Below the pieces are notes generated by a model that was not told where the DNA came from, made no database searches, and saw only the letters and a list, made by a program, of their open reading frames with translations. This document shows, in pieces, positions 30,904-40,266 of a stretch of DNA of 64,000 bases. Each line of letters opens with the position of its first letter. Position 1 is the stretch's first letter. This stretch comes from Stentor roeselii. Its lineage: Eukaryota > Ciliophora > Heterotrichea > Heterotrichida > Stentoridae. The stretch spans positions 1 to 64,000 of the forward strand of contig RSEH01000114.1 in NCBI GenBank assembly GCA_006503475.1, in the 5' to 3' direction. The position numbers and the translations under genes are program-made.

Positions 30904-31824
30904 TTAAAATTCCACTTCAGGATGCAGATCTAGCCATTCTCCATTCGGGTAAAACATGGAGTTGTAGTCATTTTGAACTCTAACTTCAACCACCTTCGCA
31001 TCCTGATTTTCTCCAATAAAAGCCAAGTACTCAGAGTCATTAGTGAACAACACCTTCTTTATTTGCATCAAGTTAAACCTGAAGATTTTTAAGGTCTTTT
31101 TTTTGTTCAAGTTCCAAAGAAAAATGTTTCGGTCAACAAGACCTGCCATTACGAATTGACAGTCATTTGAAATTGCTACTGCAAGTACTGTTGAATGAAG
31201 ATCTGCGAATTGATGGTAAAGTTGAAGGGACTTGTTGTTGTAGATCTTTACTTTGTCGTCTGCCCTGCCGATTACTGTATAAAGCCCGTTGGGTGAGATA
31301 GTGATGTCCATGATACTCTGTAAGTTTTCTTTGATCCAAGGAAAAAGAGTAAAAACGAAACCTTTGGCTTCGTGTAAGGTGTTAGGAATGCGGAACTTCT
31401 CGATAAAAAATTCATTTTTATAAAATTCGAAGGGTTCTTTAAAGGAATAGTAAATTGTTTCTAGTTTCTTTTTGGATAAGTTGAATACTAGATGTTGACT
31501 TCCAATTTCATTTAAAATCGACATGTTGGTTAAGAGGTATTGATAATCTTTTATATGTTTGTTTAGTTCTGATATCTTTTCTTTGCATGCTAATTCTACT
31601 TGTTGTAGATATGATTTGGTTTTTTCCATTATGTAGAACTTGGCTTGCTGATATTGCTTTATTCTCTTGTATATCTCGTATTTTATGTTGAAGTTATCTG
31701 GAGGGCTGTATCTGATTTCGAGAGAACCCCTGCCAGATCTGTAGTCTACATCGTAACAAGAGGATTCTGAATTTATAATTGAAGAACTGTTTAAAAGGAA
31801 TGAAGATGATGCTGAATTTCTCAT
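30904..31824 (-). CDS. Coiled-coil and WD40-repeat protein
   Basis: 306 residues. Residues 1-40 are Ser/Asn-rich, 45-110 form a coiled coil, and three WD40-type blades occupy about 165-290 (ITISPNGLYTVIGRADDKVKIY, then AVAISNDCQFVMAGLVDRNIFLWNL, then a degenerate one). Three blades cannot close a propeller, so it may pair with another protein. The order coiled coil then WD40 resembles the B-box WD40 proteins elsewhere in the window without the zinc finger. A decayed copy of its middle lies just upstream at 32120-32700. Confidence 0.75.
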   Translation of the reverse strand: MRNSASSSFLLNSSSIINSESSCYDVDYRSGRGSLEIRYSPPDNFNIKYEIYKRIKQYQQAKFYIMEKTKSYLQQVELACKEKISELNKHIKDYQYLLTNMSILNEIGSQHLVFNLSKKKLETIYYSFKEPFEFYKNEFFIEKFRIPNTLHEAKGFVFTLFPWIKENLQSIMDITISPNGLYTVIGRADDKVKIYNNKSLQLYHQFADLHSTVLAVAISNDCQFVMAGLVDRNIFLWNLNKKKTLKIFRFNLMQIKKVLFTNDSEYLAFIGENQDAKVVEVRVQNDYNSMFYPNGEWLDLHPEVEF

Positions 31825-32119
31825 ATTAAATATTATTTAACTTATTTTAGATATTTTAGAGTATCTAATTTAATCCTTTTCATATGGATAATAAGAAATC
31901 AATAATTAATGTAGTCTAACATCGAAGTTATCTTGATGATTCCAGTTTATAAATGATACAAATAATTACAATAGACACTAGATACGTCTTAGTAATTTCG
32001 ATATATTCATAAATTGCAAATAAAAAAGATATTTGGCATAAATTCAGTCTAAATAATAAAACAATTACCTAGTAAATATTTCTGGATATCTTGAAAGATA
32101 ATTTGAACAATCTAATCCT
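31825..32119. other. AT-rich spacer
   Basis: About 295 bp with stops in all frames and no recognisable element. It lies between the WD40 gene start and its decayed tandem copy. Confidence 0.4.
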
Positions 32120-32700
32120 TGAAAACTTCTTCAAAATTTTTTTTCTTCACTTCAACAACAATTTCAGTTAAATATTTAAATCATTCGTGAAAGTAACTCA
32201 ATTAATTTTCAAAGATCGTGATCTATATAGCTTTATTTTGTTAATCGAGCCTAAATTCTAGATATTTACACTCTGATCAAACAACCAGCCATGATTACCT
32301 GACAGTCATTTGAAATAACTACTGATAGGTCAGTTGCACTAAGTGCATTCTACTGTTGGACCATTCGAAGTATTATTATCAAAAACTTTTACTTTTTTAT
32401 CAGCCCTTCCAATTACTGTATATCGACCTTTAATCGATACAAAAATGATTGATTTTTAGATAACCCCTGAAACGTTTATCTTTTAGAATTATATCTTGCT
32501 ATATCTTATAGAAAATATCTTTTAAGATTATCTAATTTTGTGAGTCTATCAATAATTTCCTTTTCCATCTCTTAACAATCATACTCGTAGTAGTATTGCC
32601 TAAGAGAAAATGCCGTAAATTCTCATTTTTACGATAAACTTCATATCACCCTCCCTAGTTCCATAAAATTCAGGCTCAATCCGCCTCTATATAAATCCTA
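32120..32700 (-). pseudogene. Decayed tandem copy of the WD40 gene at 30904-31824
   Basis: Blocks such as GACAGTCATTTGAAAT, AGCCCTTCCAATTACTGTATA and the stretch around it match the intact gene at an offset of about 1,143 bp, in the same order and strand. Many substitutions and indels have removed the frame. The upstream part of the copy is missing where the EF-hand gene now stands (32812-33114). It is an old, heavily decayed tandem duplicate. Confidence 0.7.
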
Positions 32701-32811
32701 TCATTACCCAATCAACTTAATTGATATTTTTCCATGATATCATAAAATACATCAAAACCCTAACAAAAGCTACATAAAAACAATAACCCTGCCAATCTTT
32801 ACTTTAATACC

Positions 32812-33114
32812 TTACTGAGAATGACGATACCTTATCATGATTTCACTAAACTCAGTATATTCAATATTTCCGTTTCCATTCGCATCAGCTTCATCCATCA
32901 TCTGCCTGACATCCTCATCAGTGAAACGACTTTGAGTGAGTTGTTCCATGACACTTCTAAGTTCAACACAATCAATCCTTCCATTCTTGTTTCTATCAAA
33001 CATATTGAAAATCTGTCTCAATTTCGAGTTATCCCCTTTTCTAATAAACTCATCCATCAAGTTCCTCAAAAGTCTCAATTGAAAAGAGTTAAGCACCAAG
33101 TCTTCTTTTTCCAT
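32812..33114 (-). CDS. Small calmodulin-like EF-hand protein
   Basis: 100 residues with two canonical EF-hands. The first calcium loop is DRNKNGRIDCVE near residue 40 and the second is DANGNGNIEYTE near residue 77. Both have Asp at position 1, Gly at 6 and Glu at 12, so both should bind calcium. It corresponds to one lobe of calmodulin or centrin. Likely role: calcium sensor regulating a partner. It is divergent from the gene at 33145, with 30 bp between start codons. Confidence 0.9.
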   Translation of the reverse strand: MEKEDLVLNSFQLRLLRNLMDEFIRKGDNSKLRQIFNMFDRNKNGRIDCVELRSVMEQLTQSRFTDEDVRQMMDEADANGNGNIEYTEFSEIMIRYRHSQ

Positions 33115-33144
33115 TTATTTCAAAGTTAGTCTAAGAAGGTAATA

Positions 33145-33822
33145 ATGACTGACATTCGAGAAAAGTGCCTGAATAACTGGAGAAACAGTGGCCATCGTGG
33201 CAGAATTGAACAACATTCATTTGTTTTAGAAGTTGAAGGAATCGATGTTTATTTAGACAAAGACCTCAATTCATCGAGTATCAACATTTACGTTGTTGAT
33301 TCTTCAGAAAACTACTCAAAATACAGTGATCGTTATGTTCAGAAGATATGTGGTGAGAGGTTTGCTTATTTTAAGCCGAATAAGTTTATTTATTCGAAAT
33401 CGTTGCCTGAGCCTGATGTTATCTCTTTGTTGGAGATGGTAAGTGACTGCAAGACTGACTTTTTCAAGTATCGGGAACATTTCAGAGGAAAAATGAGTTA
33501 TCTTGATGAACTGATGAACATGCCGAAGAATAGAAATCTTGATTTGGCTAAAGAAGCTTTTCCGAAGAATATTTTTATGGAAATTACTAAGGAAGAGTAT
33601 TGTAGAATTGTTGGAAGAGAACTTCCACAGGATTTTAGGGAGTTTGTTATCTATGGAAAGGTTATTAATCAAGATTATATTCATGTTGAGGTGTATATTC
33701 TAGGAAATGGAGAAAGGTTGAGTCATGTTAAAACTAATGGAAATGAAGCACTTACTTCTTTGCAGGATTTGGTTGTTACTTGTGGAGATTATGTCAAGAA
33801 TTTTACCTTAAATTTAGAATAG
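33145..33822 (+). CDS. Hypothetical protein
   Basis: 225 residues, mixed alpha/beta character with no membrane segment or signal peptide. I see no catalytic motif and recognise no family. The composition is that of a normal globular protein and codon use matches neighbouring genes. It shares a 30-bp divergent interval with the EF-hand gene, so the two may be co-regulated. The stop is TAG. Confidence 0.75.
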   Translation: MTDIREKCLNNWRNSGHRGRIEQHSFVLEVEGIDVYLDKDLNSSSINIYVVDSSENYSKYSDRYVQKICGERFAYFKPNKFIYSKSLPEPDVISLLEMVSDCKTDFFKYREHFRGKMSYLDELMNMPKNRNLDLAKEAFPKNIFMEITKEEYCRIVGRELPQDFREFVIYGKVINQDYIHVEVYILGNGERLSHVKTNGNEALTSLQDLVVTCGDYVKNFTLNLE

Positions 33823-33962
33823 TCTTAGCTTGAAGAGGAGTAGAAGATTGATGAGTTTTAGGTTGTTTGTAGGAGTTGCTGATGATGATTGTTCATTAAT
33901 AAAAATCTTCAGATCTAATCAATCCTCCCAATACCCATAATTCATTCTAAAACCCTAATAAA

Positions 33963-34802
33963 ATGTTCGAATTCTTCTCTTACTTTCTTCTTTACTTGAT
34001 AAACAGCGCTATAATCCCACGGCTATTCCCAGCGCCAAAGTCTCTCTCCCGACAAGACCAAAAAAACTACGAAAATAATTTAGTAGCGATGTTCCATTCA
34101 ACTTTAAGCATAATCCTAGGACTTTACAGTCACTACAACATATCAGGTGCGACATACACGTCACCCGACGACCCATTTCAAAGAAGTTTAATAAAAGTAA
34201 CAAAAACTCAGCACACAGTGGCTTATTTAACCTACGACCTCCTCCTGGGTTACTACAACCAAATCCTAGATGCAAAAATGACAGCGCATCATCTTTTTGG
34301 CATAGTCGGCGGTTTATCAATATTATCTGAATCAGAAGCCGCATCAGCAGGAATCAGTAATTTTCACTTAGTCGCTTTAATGACAACTGAAATCACGAGT
34401 CCCATGTGGCAATTGAAGAACCTTTTCAAATATCTAGGAAAAGACTCGACAAAAGCCGCAAAAATTAACGAGGCTGTTTTTGGTTTGACTTTTATCACGA
34501 TAAGGCCTTTTTTTTGTTGGATTCTTTGGTACAACATGATGGTCGCTCGGTTTAACTGGGTTATTATCTTCAATAGTATGGCGGTTTATGTGTTGGGTGT
34601 TGTTTGGAGTTATACTATTGTCTGTATTTTAAGGATAAAGGTGCTCAAGATTCCCCCTGGGCGGTTTGAAAAAATTAGAGATTCTCCGTTTTTAGCTGGA
34701 ATTATTTTAACTATTTTGACTGCGGTTCTGCCTTTCGCTGTCGGGCAACAGAGGGATTGGAAGTTCATTCATTTGAGAATCGCTGGGTTTGCGGTGATTT
34801 AA
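33963..34802 (+). CDS. TLC-domain membrane protein (TLCD/TMEM56-like)
   Basis: 279 residues with about seven membrane helices. The TLC pattern is visible: YLTYDLLLGYYN near residue 90 followed by TAHHLFGIVGGLSIL near 105, with the paired His of the family, then STEIT-like residues TTEITSPMWQLKNLF and the final RPFFCW helix. TLC proteins include ceramide synthases and membrane-lipid regulators; the TLCD subgroup affects membrane composition. No homeobox or Lass motif is present, so a ceramide synthase is less likely. It is 51 bp upstream of the DHHC gene on the same strand. Confidence 0.85.
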   Translation: MFEFFSYFLLYLINSAIIPRLFPAPKSLSRQDQKNYENNLVAMFHSTLSIILGLYSHYNISGATYTSPDDPFQRSLIKVTKTQHTVAYLTYDLLLGYYNQILDAKMTAHHLFGIVGGLSILSESEAASAGISNFHLVALMTTEITSPMWQLKNLFKYLGKDSTKAAKINEAVFGLTFITIRPFFCWILWYNMMVARFNWVIIFNSMAVYVLGVVWSYTIVCILRIKVLKIPPGRFEKIRDSPFLAGIILTILTAVLPFAVGQQRDWKFIHLRIAGFAVI

Positions 34803-34853
34803 CGATATGAAGATGTTGGAGCTTTCGCTGGAAGGGAATAGTTTATTAACATT

Positions 34854-35714
34854 ATGAGGAAAAATGGGTTCTATCCTCCGTATAACAGGCTGCAAGTTTT
34901 TTCTTGGGTGCTAATTGCGTTTTTAATTGTTTTTTTTTACACATGCCAAATACCTGCCTTATCTGATACTGGAAAAATTGTTTGTTTGATTACTTTTACT
35001 GCGAATTCGATTTTTGTTGTATTTATTGGCTTCAAATGTACGGCGATTGATCCTATTGACCGAGCGTTGATACTATATTCTTCTAATGAATCTTTTACTT
35101 CAAAATTCTGTACAATATGCCAGGCGGCAGTCCATGAAAATTCAAAACATTGCGGAGAATGCAATAAATGCGTAGAACTCTTCGATCATCACTGCAAATT
35201 ACTAAACAACTGCATCGGCCAGGCGAATTACAAGTATTTTATAGTCCTGGTAGTGAGTTTAGAGGCAATTTCGATAATTTTTATTATAGTAGACTTGTAC
35301 ATCTTGGCTTCAATAAGTAGAGGAAAGGATGCAGAAGTTCGATTAAGAGAGAGATTTAATTTAGGAGATGAAGGAATAAACGGTTTTGTTGGAGCTTTTT
35401 CTTTTGCCCTTGTGCTTGGATTAATTGTCTTTGTTTTTAACAGTTATTTGATAGGGCTTCATTCTTGGTTAAAGGCAAATAACTTGACGACTTATCAATA
35501 CATTTTAATTCTTCGAAAGCGAAAAGCTGAAGTATCTTGTATTTAGAAAGAAAAAAGAATCAGTCCTGAATGTAATTACAGTGGAGCTGATGACTCCATG
35601 AAAAGGTACTTCGAACCTTATCTAAGGAATAATAATGCTGTCGAAGAAACTGTTCTGATACAGAGAAATCCTAATGTTTTGAAGAAAAATGAAGCTGAAG
35701 GAAATGCAAATTAG
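34854..35714 (+). CDS. DHHC-type protein S-palmitoyltransferase
   Basis: Two exons (34854-35531 and 35547-35714) give 281 residues. Four membrane helices flank a Cys-rich domain at about residues 83-130 with CTICQ, KHCGECNKC and the catalytic DHHC followed by KLLNNCIGQANYKYF. The residue after DHHC-K is Leu where the family usually has Trp. The TTxE-like motif appears as NLTTYQYIL near 215. The enzyme attaches palmitate to Cys of membrane proteins. The last exon adds about 55 hydrophilic residues after a 15-nt intron. Plausible substrates include dual-acylated proteins such as the MGSCC kinase here, but that link is only a guess. Confidence 0.9.
35532..35546 (+). other. 15-nt intron
   Basis: GTATCTTGTATTTAG, phase 0. 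Its own TAG lies in frame, and removing it extends the DHHC protein by 55 residues to the next stop. A is at position 10. Confidence 0.85.
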
Positions 35715-36180
35715 AAATTAATTAACACTAATCAGAGAAGGCTTTTTTTGTTGATTTTAACTCTTTTTGAATGGGTATTCAAAAAAATTATTTTCTTTTT
35801 GGAGGAGTTTTTAAATTTTTATAATGGGAGATTTGGCTTGAAAATTTACAAAAAAGCTTCTTTGAGTTATATAAACAAAACCACTCTTCCATCCAAGTCC
35901 ACCCCCATCCTCGATAACTAATTTTCTTTTTCCAGCCAATTCAAAACAATATAAAATCAGCACTTAAACATTAAAAATGACAAAAAATCCTCAGGTATAA
36001 AAATCACTTTACCAAGCCAGTTACACAATCTAAACTATTCTTCCAACACACAAAAATCCTTCATGCTTCTCTCCATATTCAAATTCCAACCCATTCCAAT
36101 TTTTTTTCAAATCAGTTACTAGAACCATAATCCTTCCAATCCACTTCAAGCTCCATCCATCCTAAATTAAAACCTGTCAA
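35715..36180. other. Spacer without recognised features
   Basis: About 465 bp between the 3' ends of the convergent DHHC and C2H2 genes. AT-rich with several C-rich patches. No coding potential, tRNA or repeat recognised. Confidence 0.4.
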
Positions 36181-36660
36181 TTAAAATATTGAGCTAAAAC
36201 TCGGCAACAAAACTCCAACATCCGGAGATCTAATTGGTGGAAGAGTAACTTTAATATTCCCCTTCAAATTGAAAGAAATCTTCTGTTCCTGATTTTTTCC
36301 CTCCTGATTGAATACCTTTAATCCTTTTCTCTGTTTTTCAGCCTGTCTTTTAAGCATCATCCTGGCTTCTTTATGAACTTTTCGATGATTACAAAGCTGG
36401 CTGCTCTGTCTAAAGGTTTTTCCACAGCCGACTTCAGTGCATCTGAAGGGTTTTTTCCCAGAGTGGGTGTAAGAATGTTCTTTTAAGCTCTGCTTGGTGG
36501 AGAGCACCCGATCGCATTTAAGACATTTGAACTCTTTAGCGATATGAATGACTTCTTCAGCTTCTTCTTCATGGCTAAGCTCTTGACTGTCAAGAGCTTC
36601 TTCTTCTTTGAAGGACTTGCAGTTGTCGTCTGTTGTGCACGTGTGGGTCCTGGTTTTCAT
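36181..36660 (-). CDS. C2H2 zinc-finger protein, two fingers
   Basis: 159 residues. An acidic N-terminal half (residues 15-40 rich in Glu) precedes two adjacent C2H2 fingers at about residues 45-97. The first is C-x2-C with H-x3-H (FKCLKCDRVLSTKQSLKEH), joined by a TGEKP-like linker (THSGKKPFRC) to the second (C-x4-C with H-x3-H). A basic tail follows. This fits a DNA- or RNA-binding regulator. The second finger has the C-x4-C spacing of YY1/GLI-type fingers, also seen in the gene at 54810. Confidence 0.85.
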   Translation of the reverse strand: MKTRTHTCTTDDNCKSFKEEEALDSQELSHEEEAEEVIHIAKEFKCLKCDRVLSTKQSLKEHSYTHSGKKPFRCTEVGCGKTFRQSSQLCNHRKVHKEARMMLKRQAEKQRKGLKVFNQEGKNQEQKISFNLKGNIKVTLPPIRSPDVGVLLPSFSSIF

Positions 36661-36989
36661 TTTTAATATGCACCAATGAAGAATATGGCTTAATTAACTT
36701 ATTTGGAGGAAAGTTAGGCTTTGGAAGGACTTGGGTGGAGGACTCTTTAGATTGACTTGTGAATGATTATGGGTTTCTGGAGAAAGGACTGAAAAATTCT
36801 GAAAAAGATTTGAAAAGATTCAGGATTTTTCTTTGGGAAAGTCCTGATCAGGATGTTTAAGGTTGCTGAGGTTTTTTTACTTTTCCAGTCTCTTTATCGA
36901 TGATTTGAATCGAATCGTGTCATCTGATGTTCATATTTGTTACATACGCTGAGATCGTAATTTAAATAAGATTCACCTATTTGATTAAT
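36661..36989. other. Spacer without recognised features
   Basis: About 330 bp between the start of the C2H2 gene and the stop of the next gene on the same strand. It must hold the C2H2 promoter. No element is recognised. Confidence 0.4.
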
Positions 36990-37391
36990 TTAAAGGTTCC
37001 GGAAAACCAGGTCTTGTATTATCGGGTTCGAAGACGACTTTAAACTTAAAACTCGCTTCATCTCTTGAGTTTCAACTGAAACTTCAAGTTCTCCATCAAA
37101 GAATTCAAAGTTATCTGAAGTAGAACTTCTGATTTTTTTTATCTCTTCAGAACATTTTTCCAAACTTTCATATACTGCAGTGGAAGGAGTGCTCATCAGT
37201 TTCTGTTGAATGAGGTACTTGAGTTCTAATAGTGCTATCAGTTTGTTTAGTTTATCTTGGGAAAGCTTTGGCTCGCCGAGCATTTCGCGAACTTCTACTT
37301 CTTGTTTTACGATGAGTCTTATTAGCTTTAGCTTGTCGGGACACTTGACGATTTCGTTCATTGATTCAGTCCACCATGCGTAAAAGTTCAT
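36990..37391 (-). CDS. Small helical hypothetical protein
   Basis: 133 residues, predominantly helical and charged, with heptad-like Leu/Ile spacing from about 20 to 70. No motif is recognised. The ATG at 37391 is 8 bp from the ATG of the divergent Na+/H+ exchanger; a later Met (residue 11) would widen this to about 38 bp. Coding character is moderate. Confidence 0.65.
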   Translation of the reverse strand: MNFYAWWTESMNEIVKCPDKLKLIRLIVKQEVEVREMLGEPKLSQDKLNKLIALLELKYLIQQKLMSTPSTAVYESLEKCSEEIKKIRSSTSDNFEFFDGELEVSVETQEMKRVLSLKSSSNPIIQDLVFRNL

Positions 37392-37399
37392 TTATTTGA

Positions 37400-39184
37400 A
37401 TGATCCGCGGATTTAGAGGATTTCTTATATTAGATATGTTTTTAGGGATCTTTATACCTATTGTCTTGTCTACATCCGTCGATTTGAAGAACTGTGAAGA
37501 ATCTTGTAGTAAAAGTGGAGAGTGTCATGAGGTTTATATGGAAGCTACTTATTTTAATGACTCTTCCAGGGCTGAGTTCATTTGTAAGTGCTTTGAAGGG
37601 TACTCTGGAAAAATGTGTGAAGATTGCGAATTTGGAAGGTATGGCTCTGAGTGTGTTAGTTGTCCAGTCCAAAACTCACAAATCTGTGCAGGTCACGGTG
37701 TCTGCGACATGGGAAAAGAAGGTTCAGGTCTCTGTGCATGTTTCCACGGCTACGATTCAGAAGCCCACTGTTTCTCCGAATCAAATTTCATGACCCGGTG
37801 GCATCTAGAAGCAAAATTCATGAGTTGTTTCCTTCTTTCCTTAGTATTCTGCGTCCTATTCATGCACCTGATCCAAAAGCTCCCGCGTCACTTCCTCCCG
37901 TCCTCTTTAGGCGCAGTAATAACAGGTATAATCCTTGGGCTTCTATTAAAATACGAGTTTCCAAAGACCGAGATCTCTTCAGGAGTATCATTCGACCCAC
38001 AAGTAATATTTTTAGTGATTTTGCCTCCAATAATGTTAGAAGCAGGTTTAAATCTAAGCCATACTTCTCTATTAAACAACCTTGGAACAATCATGATGTT
38101 CGGTATTCCAGGAATGATAATCAGTGCCCTTCTCTTCGCAGGAGGACTTTTCGCGATTTGTTACTTTTTAGAGCTTTATTCATTCAGCCTTATTGAATGT
38201 CTTCTCTTTGGCACCCTTGTCTCCGCGTTGGACCCAGTCGCGACTCTCAGTATTTTTAGAGCGATGGGACTTGACAGTAACTTGCAGTGCATTGTCCTGG
38301 GCGAAAGCGTTTTTAACGACGCCGTGGCAATCACTATGTTTAAGATCTTGCAAAGACAGAACTCGCTTTATTTACCTGCGGTTTCTTTTGAGTTTGTTTA
38401 TGTCCTTCTGGGGTCAGCTTTTGTTGGGATACTGTTTGGAATGATTAGTACTTTTATTTTCAAGTTCTTTAGATTTAGAGAAGAGTCGACTATTGAGTTG
38501 TCGCTTTTTATTTTGATTAGTTATCTGCCGTTTCTTTTATGTGAAACTTTTGGACTTTCAGGAATTCTTGGATTGCTTTTTGTCGGGATGACTGGATCGA
38601 TTTATACAGTGAAATGGATGTCAGAGAAGGCGAGAAATGCTGTAAAAGAAGGGTTTTCGATATTTTCTTACCTGGGGGAATGTTTTTGTTTCATGTATCT
38701 GGGAATAGGAATATCTACTCAGTTCTCTGAAGTAATTGTGCCACTTGTCATCACGTGTATTGTCCTTATGCTTCTTTCTCGAGGACTTGTCGTGTTTTTA
38801 TTCGCGTCTTTGAACAACCGTTTCAGAGATAACAAGATTTTGTTCAGTCATCAATGCATCATCTGGGTTTCAGGTATGCGAGGAGTGGTGGCTTACTCCT
38901 TGGCACTCAGTTTTCCGTATGGAAATCCAGATGCAGTGATTTCAACTACTCAAGTCATTATTTTATTCACTTTGCTTTGTGTTAGTTTTGGGATTTACCC
39001 CATTTTGAAAGGACTCAGGTTCATCGATGAACTTGCTCCGATGATACGAGTTAGTGTCTCGAGTCAGGGCATCCCTGAAGTCTCGAATAAGGAAATGAAC
39101 TGGTTTGAGTCTTTTCAAGCGAATTACCTAAAAAAATATTTATCTCCTGAAAAGTTGATCGATGAAAATAGTTCTGGTTCGTAA
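37400..39184 (+). CDS. Na+/H+ exchanger (CPA1/NHE) with N-terminal EGF-like domains
   Basis: 594 residues. Residues 1-26 hold a hydrophobic signal segment; a start at Met13 (37436) would give a more typical signal peptide. Residues about 32-123 contain two EGF-like, Cys-rich modules (CKCFEGYSGKMC and CACFHGYDSEAHC). From about 140 there are twelve membrane helices of a CPA1 exchanger. Signature blocks are PPIMLEAG, LVSALDPVATLSIF, GESVFNDAVAITMF with the transport Asn-Asp pair, and GMRGVVAYSLAL. The EGF modules would face the outside and are not usual in NHEs. The cytoplasmic tail is short (about 50 residues), so a long regulatory domain is absent. Expected role: proton-cation exchange across plasma or vacuole membranes. 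Confidence 0.93.
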   Translation: MIRGFRGFLILDMFLGIFIPIVLSTSVDLKNCEESCSKSGECHEVYMEATYFNDSSRAEFICKCFEGYSGKMCEDCEFGRYGSECVSCPVQNSQICAGHGVCDMGKEGSGLCACFHGYDSEAHCFSESNFMTRWHLEAKFMSCFLLSLVFCVLFMHLIQKLPRHFLPSSLGAVITGIILGLLLKYEFPKTEISSGVSFDPQVIFLVILPPIMLEAGLNLSHTSLLNNLGTIMMFGIPGMIISALLFAGGLFAICYFLELYSFSLIECLLFGTLVSALDPVATLSIFRAMGLDSNLQCIVLGESVFNDAVAITMFKILQRQNSLYLPAVSFEFVYVLLGSAFVGILFGMISTFIFKFFRFREESTIELSLFILISYLPFLLCETFGLSGILGLLFVGMTGSIYTVKWMSEKARNAVKEGFSIFSYLGECFCFMYLGIGISTQFSEVIVPLVITCIVLMLLSRGLVVFLFASLNNRFRDNKILFSHQCIIWVSGMRGVVAYSLALSFPYGNPDAVISTTQVIILFTLLCVSFGIYPILKGLRFIDELAPMIRVSVSSQGIPEVSNKEMNWFESFQANYLKKYLSPEKLIDENSSGS

Positions 39185-39349
39185 TTAGAGTAATTTTTTT
39201 TTGAGGTAATGAATTATTTAATTAGAAAGATTTGAATTGAAAATGATGAGAATTTAAAGGATCAACTCTTAGCTTAGAAAATTTCAAGAATTTGATTAAA
39301 TGATTAAGAAATTAATTTGAATATAAACCGCATTATCAGATCATATAAG

Positions 39350-40174
39350 ATGTCCGATTCAAATTCGTTTCTTACTCGAAGTACCAGTGAAGACAGTGAC
39401 TTAAAAAACACCATCATTGCGCCTGTTCCTCAAAAACATTTCAGGACGTTTAATAAAATTTATTTGATCGCCCCGAGTTATGACCAGAGATCTCTGGAAC
39501 TCAAATACAAGAGTGAACAAGCCAGCTATGAATTCACTCCTCAGATGAAAGTAATGCTACTTCGAATGCTAAATTATTCAAATTTCTCGCCAGACCTTCA
39601 GTCTTATCCCCTGGCAAAGATTTTTACTGATCTTTGTCAAGAATTAATAATGACAGAATTAGAAATTTCAGGTTTCGTAATCAACCTGAGTCGTTTTTTT
39701 TGGCCGATGTACAATCAAAGTATGATGCTCTTGCTTTATTCTGTGGCTTTTGTCACTAAAGTTCAATTCAATCACGACACGGATCCTTTACTTAATCATT
39801 TATGTTCAAAAATTCCAAGTTTTATTACTTTTTTTAATAGTTGGATGCAAAATAATGACGAGTATTTTGAAGTAAATCTTAAAGACTTGAATAGGACTTT
39901 TGAGACTTTGACAAAAAAACCTTTTAATGATGTGGAAATGAATCACAACTTTTATGTTGATCATATTCTGGAAATCGCACCTGCGAGTACTTATGAAAAA
40001 AAGTGGTGGCAAAATGAATTGAGTGCTCCTGTTGAACAGGCATTTCCTGATCCTCCTGCTATGATTAAGCTTGATAGTGTCTTTTGTGATATGCCTGTTC
40101 TTGGATTTCAAAGAAATATCAGTGTTGGTTCTGCTTGTAGTGGGTTTACTTTGTTAGAATTTCCGGAAATTTAG
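39350..40174 (+). CDS. Hypothetical protein
   Basis: The first ATG in frame is at 39350, giving 274 residues. An N-terminal Ser-rich stretch is followed by a helical region at about residues 60-190 rich in Leu and Phe, loosely similar to a cyclin-like fold, and a C-terminal non-helical part with Pro-rich loops. No signature residue of cyclins could be confirmed, so no function is assigned. It is followed on the same strand by the RBR/RCR ligase after 92 bp. Confidence 0.7.
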   Translation: MSDSNSFLTRSTSEDSDLKNTIIAPVPQKHFRTFNKIYLIAPSYDQRSLELKYKSEQASYEFTPQMKVMLLRMLNYSNFSPDLQSYPLAKIFTDLCQELIMTELEISGFVINLSRFFWPMYNQSMMLLLYSVAFVTKVQFNHDTDPLLNHLCSKIPSFITFFNSWMQNNDEYFEVNLKDLNRTFETLTKKPFNDVEMNHNFYVDHILEIAPASTYEKKWWQNELSAPVEQAFPDPPAMIKLDSVFCDMPVLGFQRNISVGSACSGFTLLEFPEI

Positions 40175-40266
40175 AAGGTTAATAATTCACATTTAAAGTT
40201 AAATATTCTAATTTTTTTATGAACTGATGAAAGACCGGAAAATTATTATAATCGAACCTTCTATAA

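Noticed and set aside
34189-34210. A GTAACAAAAACTCAG segment inside the TLC gene that fits the 15-nt intron pattern, including A at position 10.
   Set aside because: It contains no stop and keeps the frame either way. The distance between the DPF and YLTYD landmarks fits animal TLCD proteins better when the segment is kept. Such matches are expected by chance in this much coding DNA.
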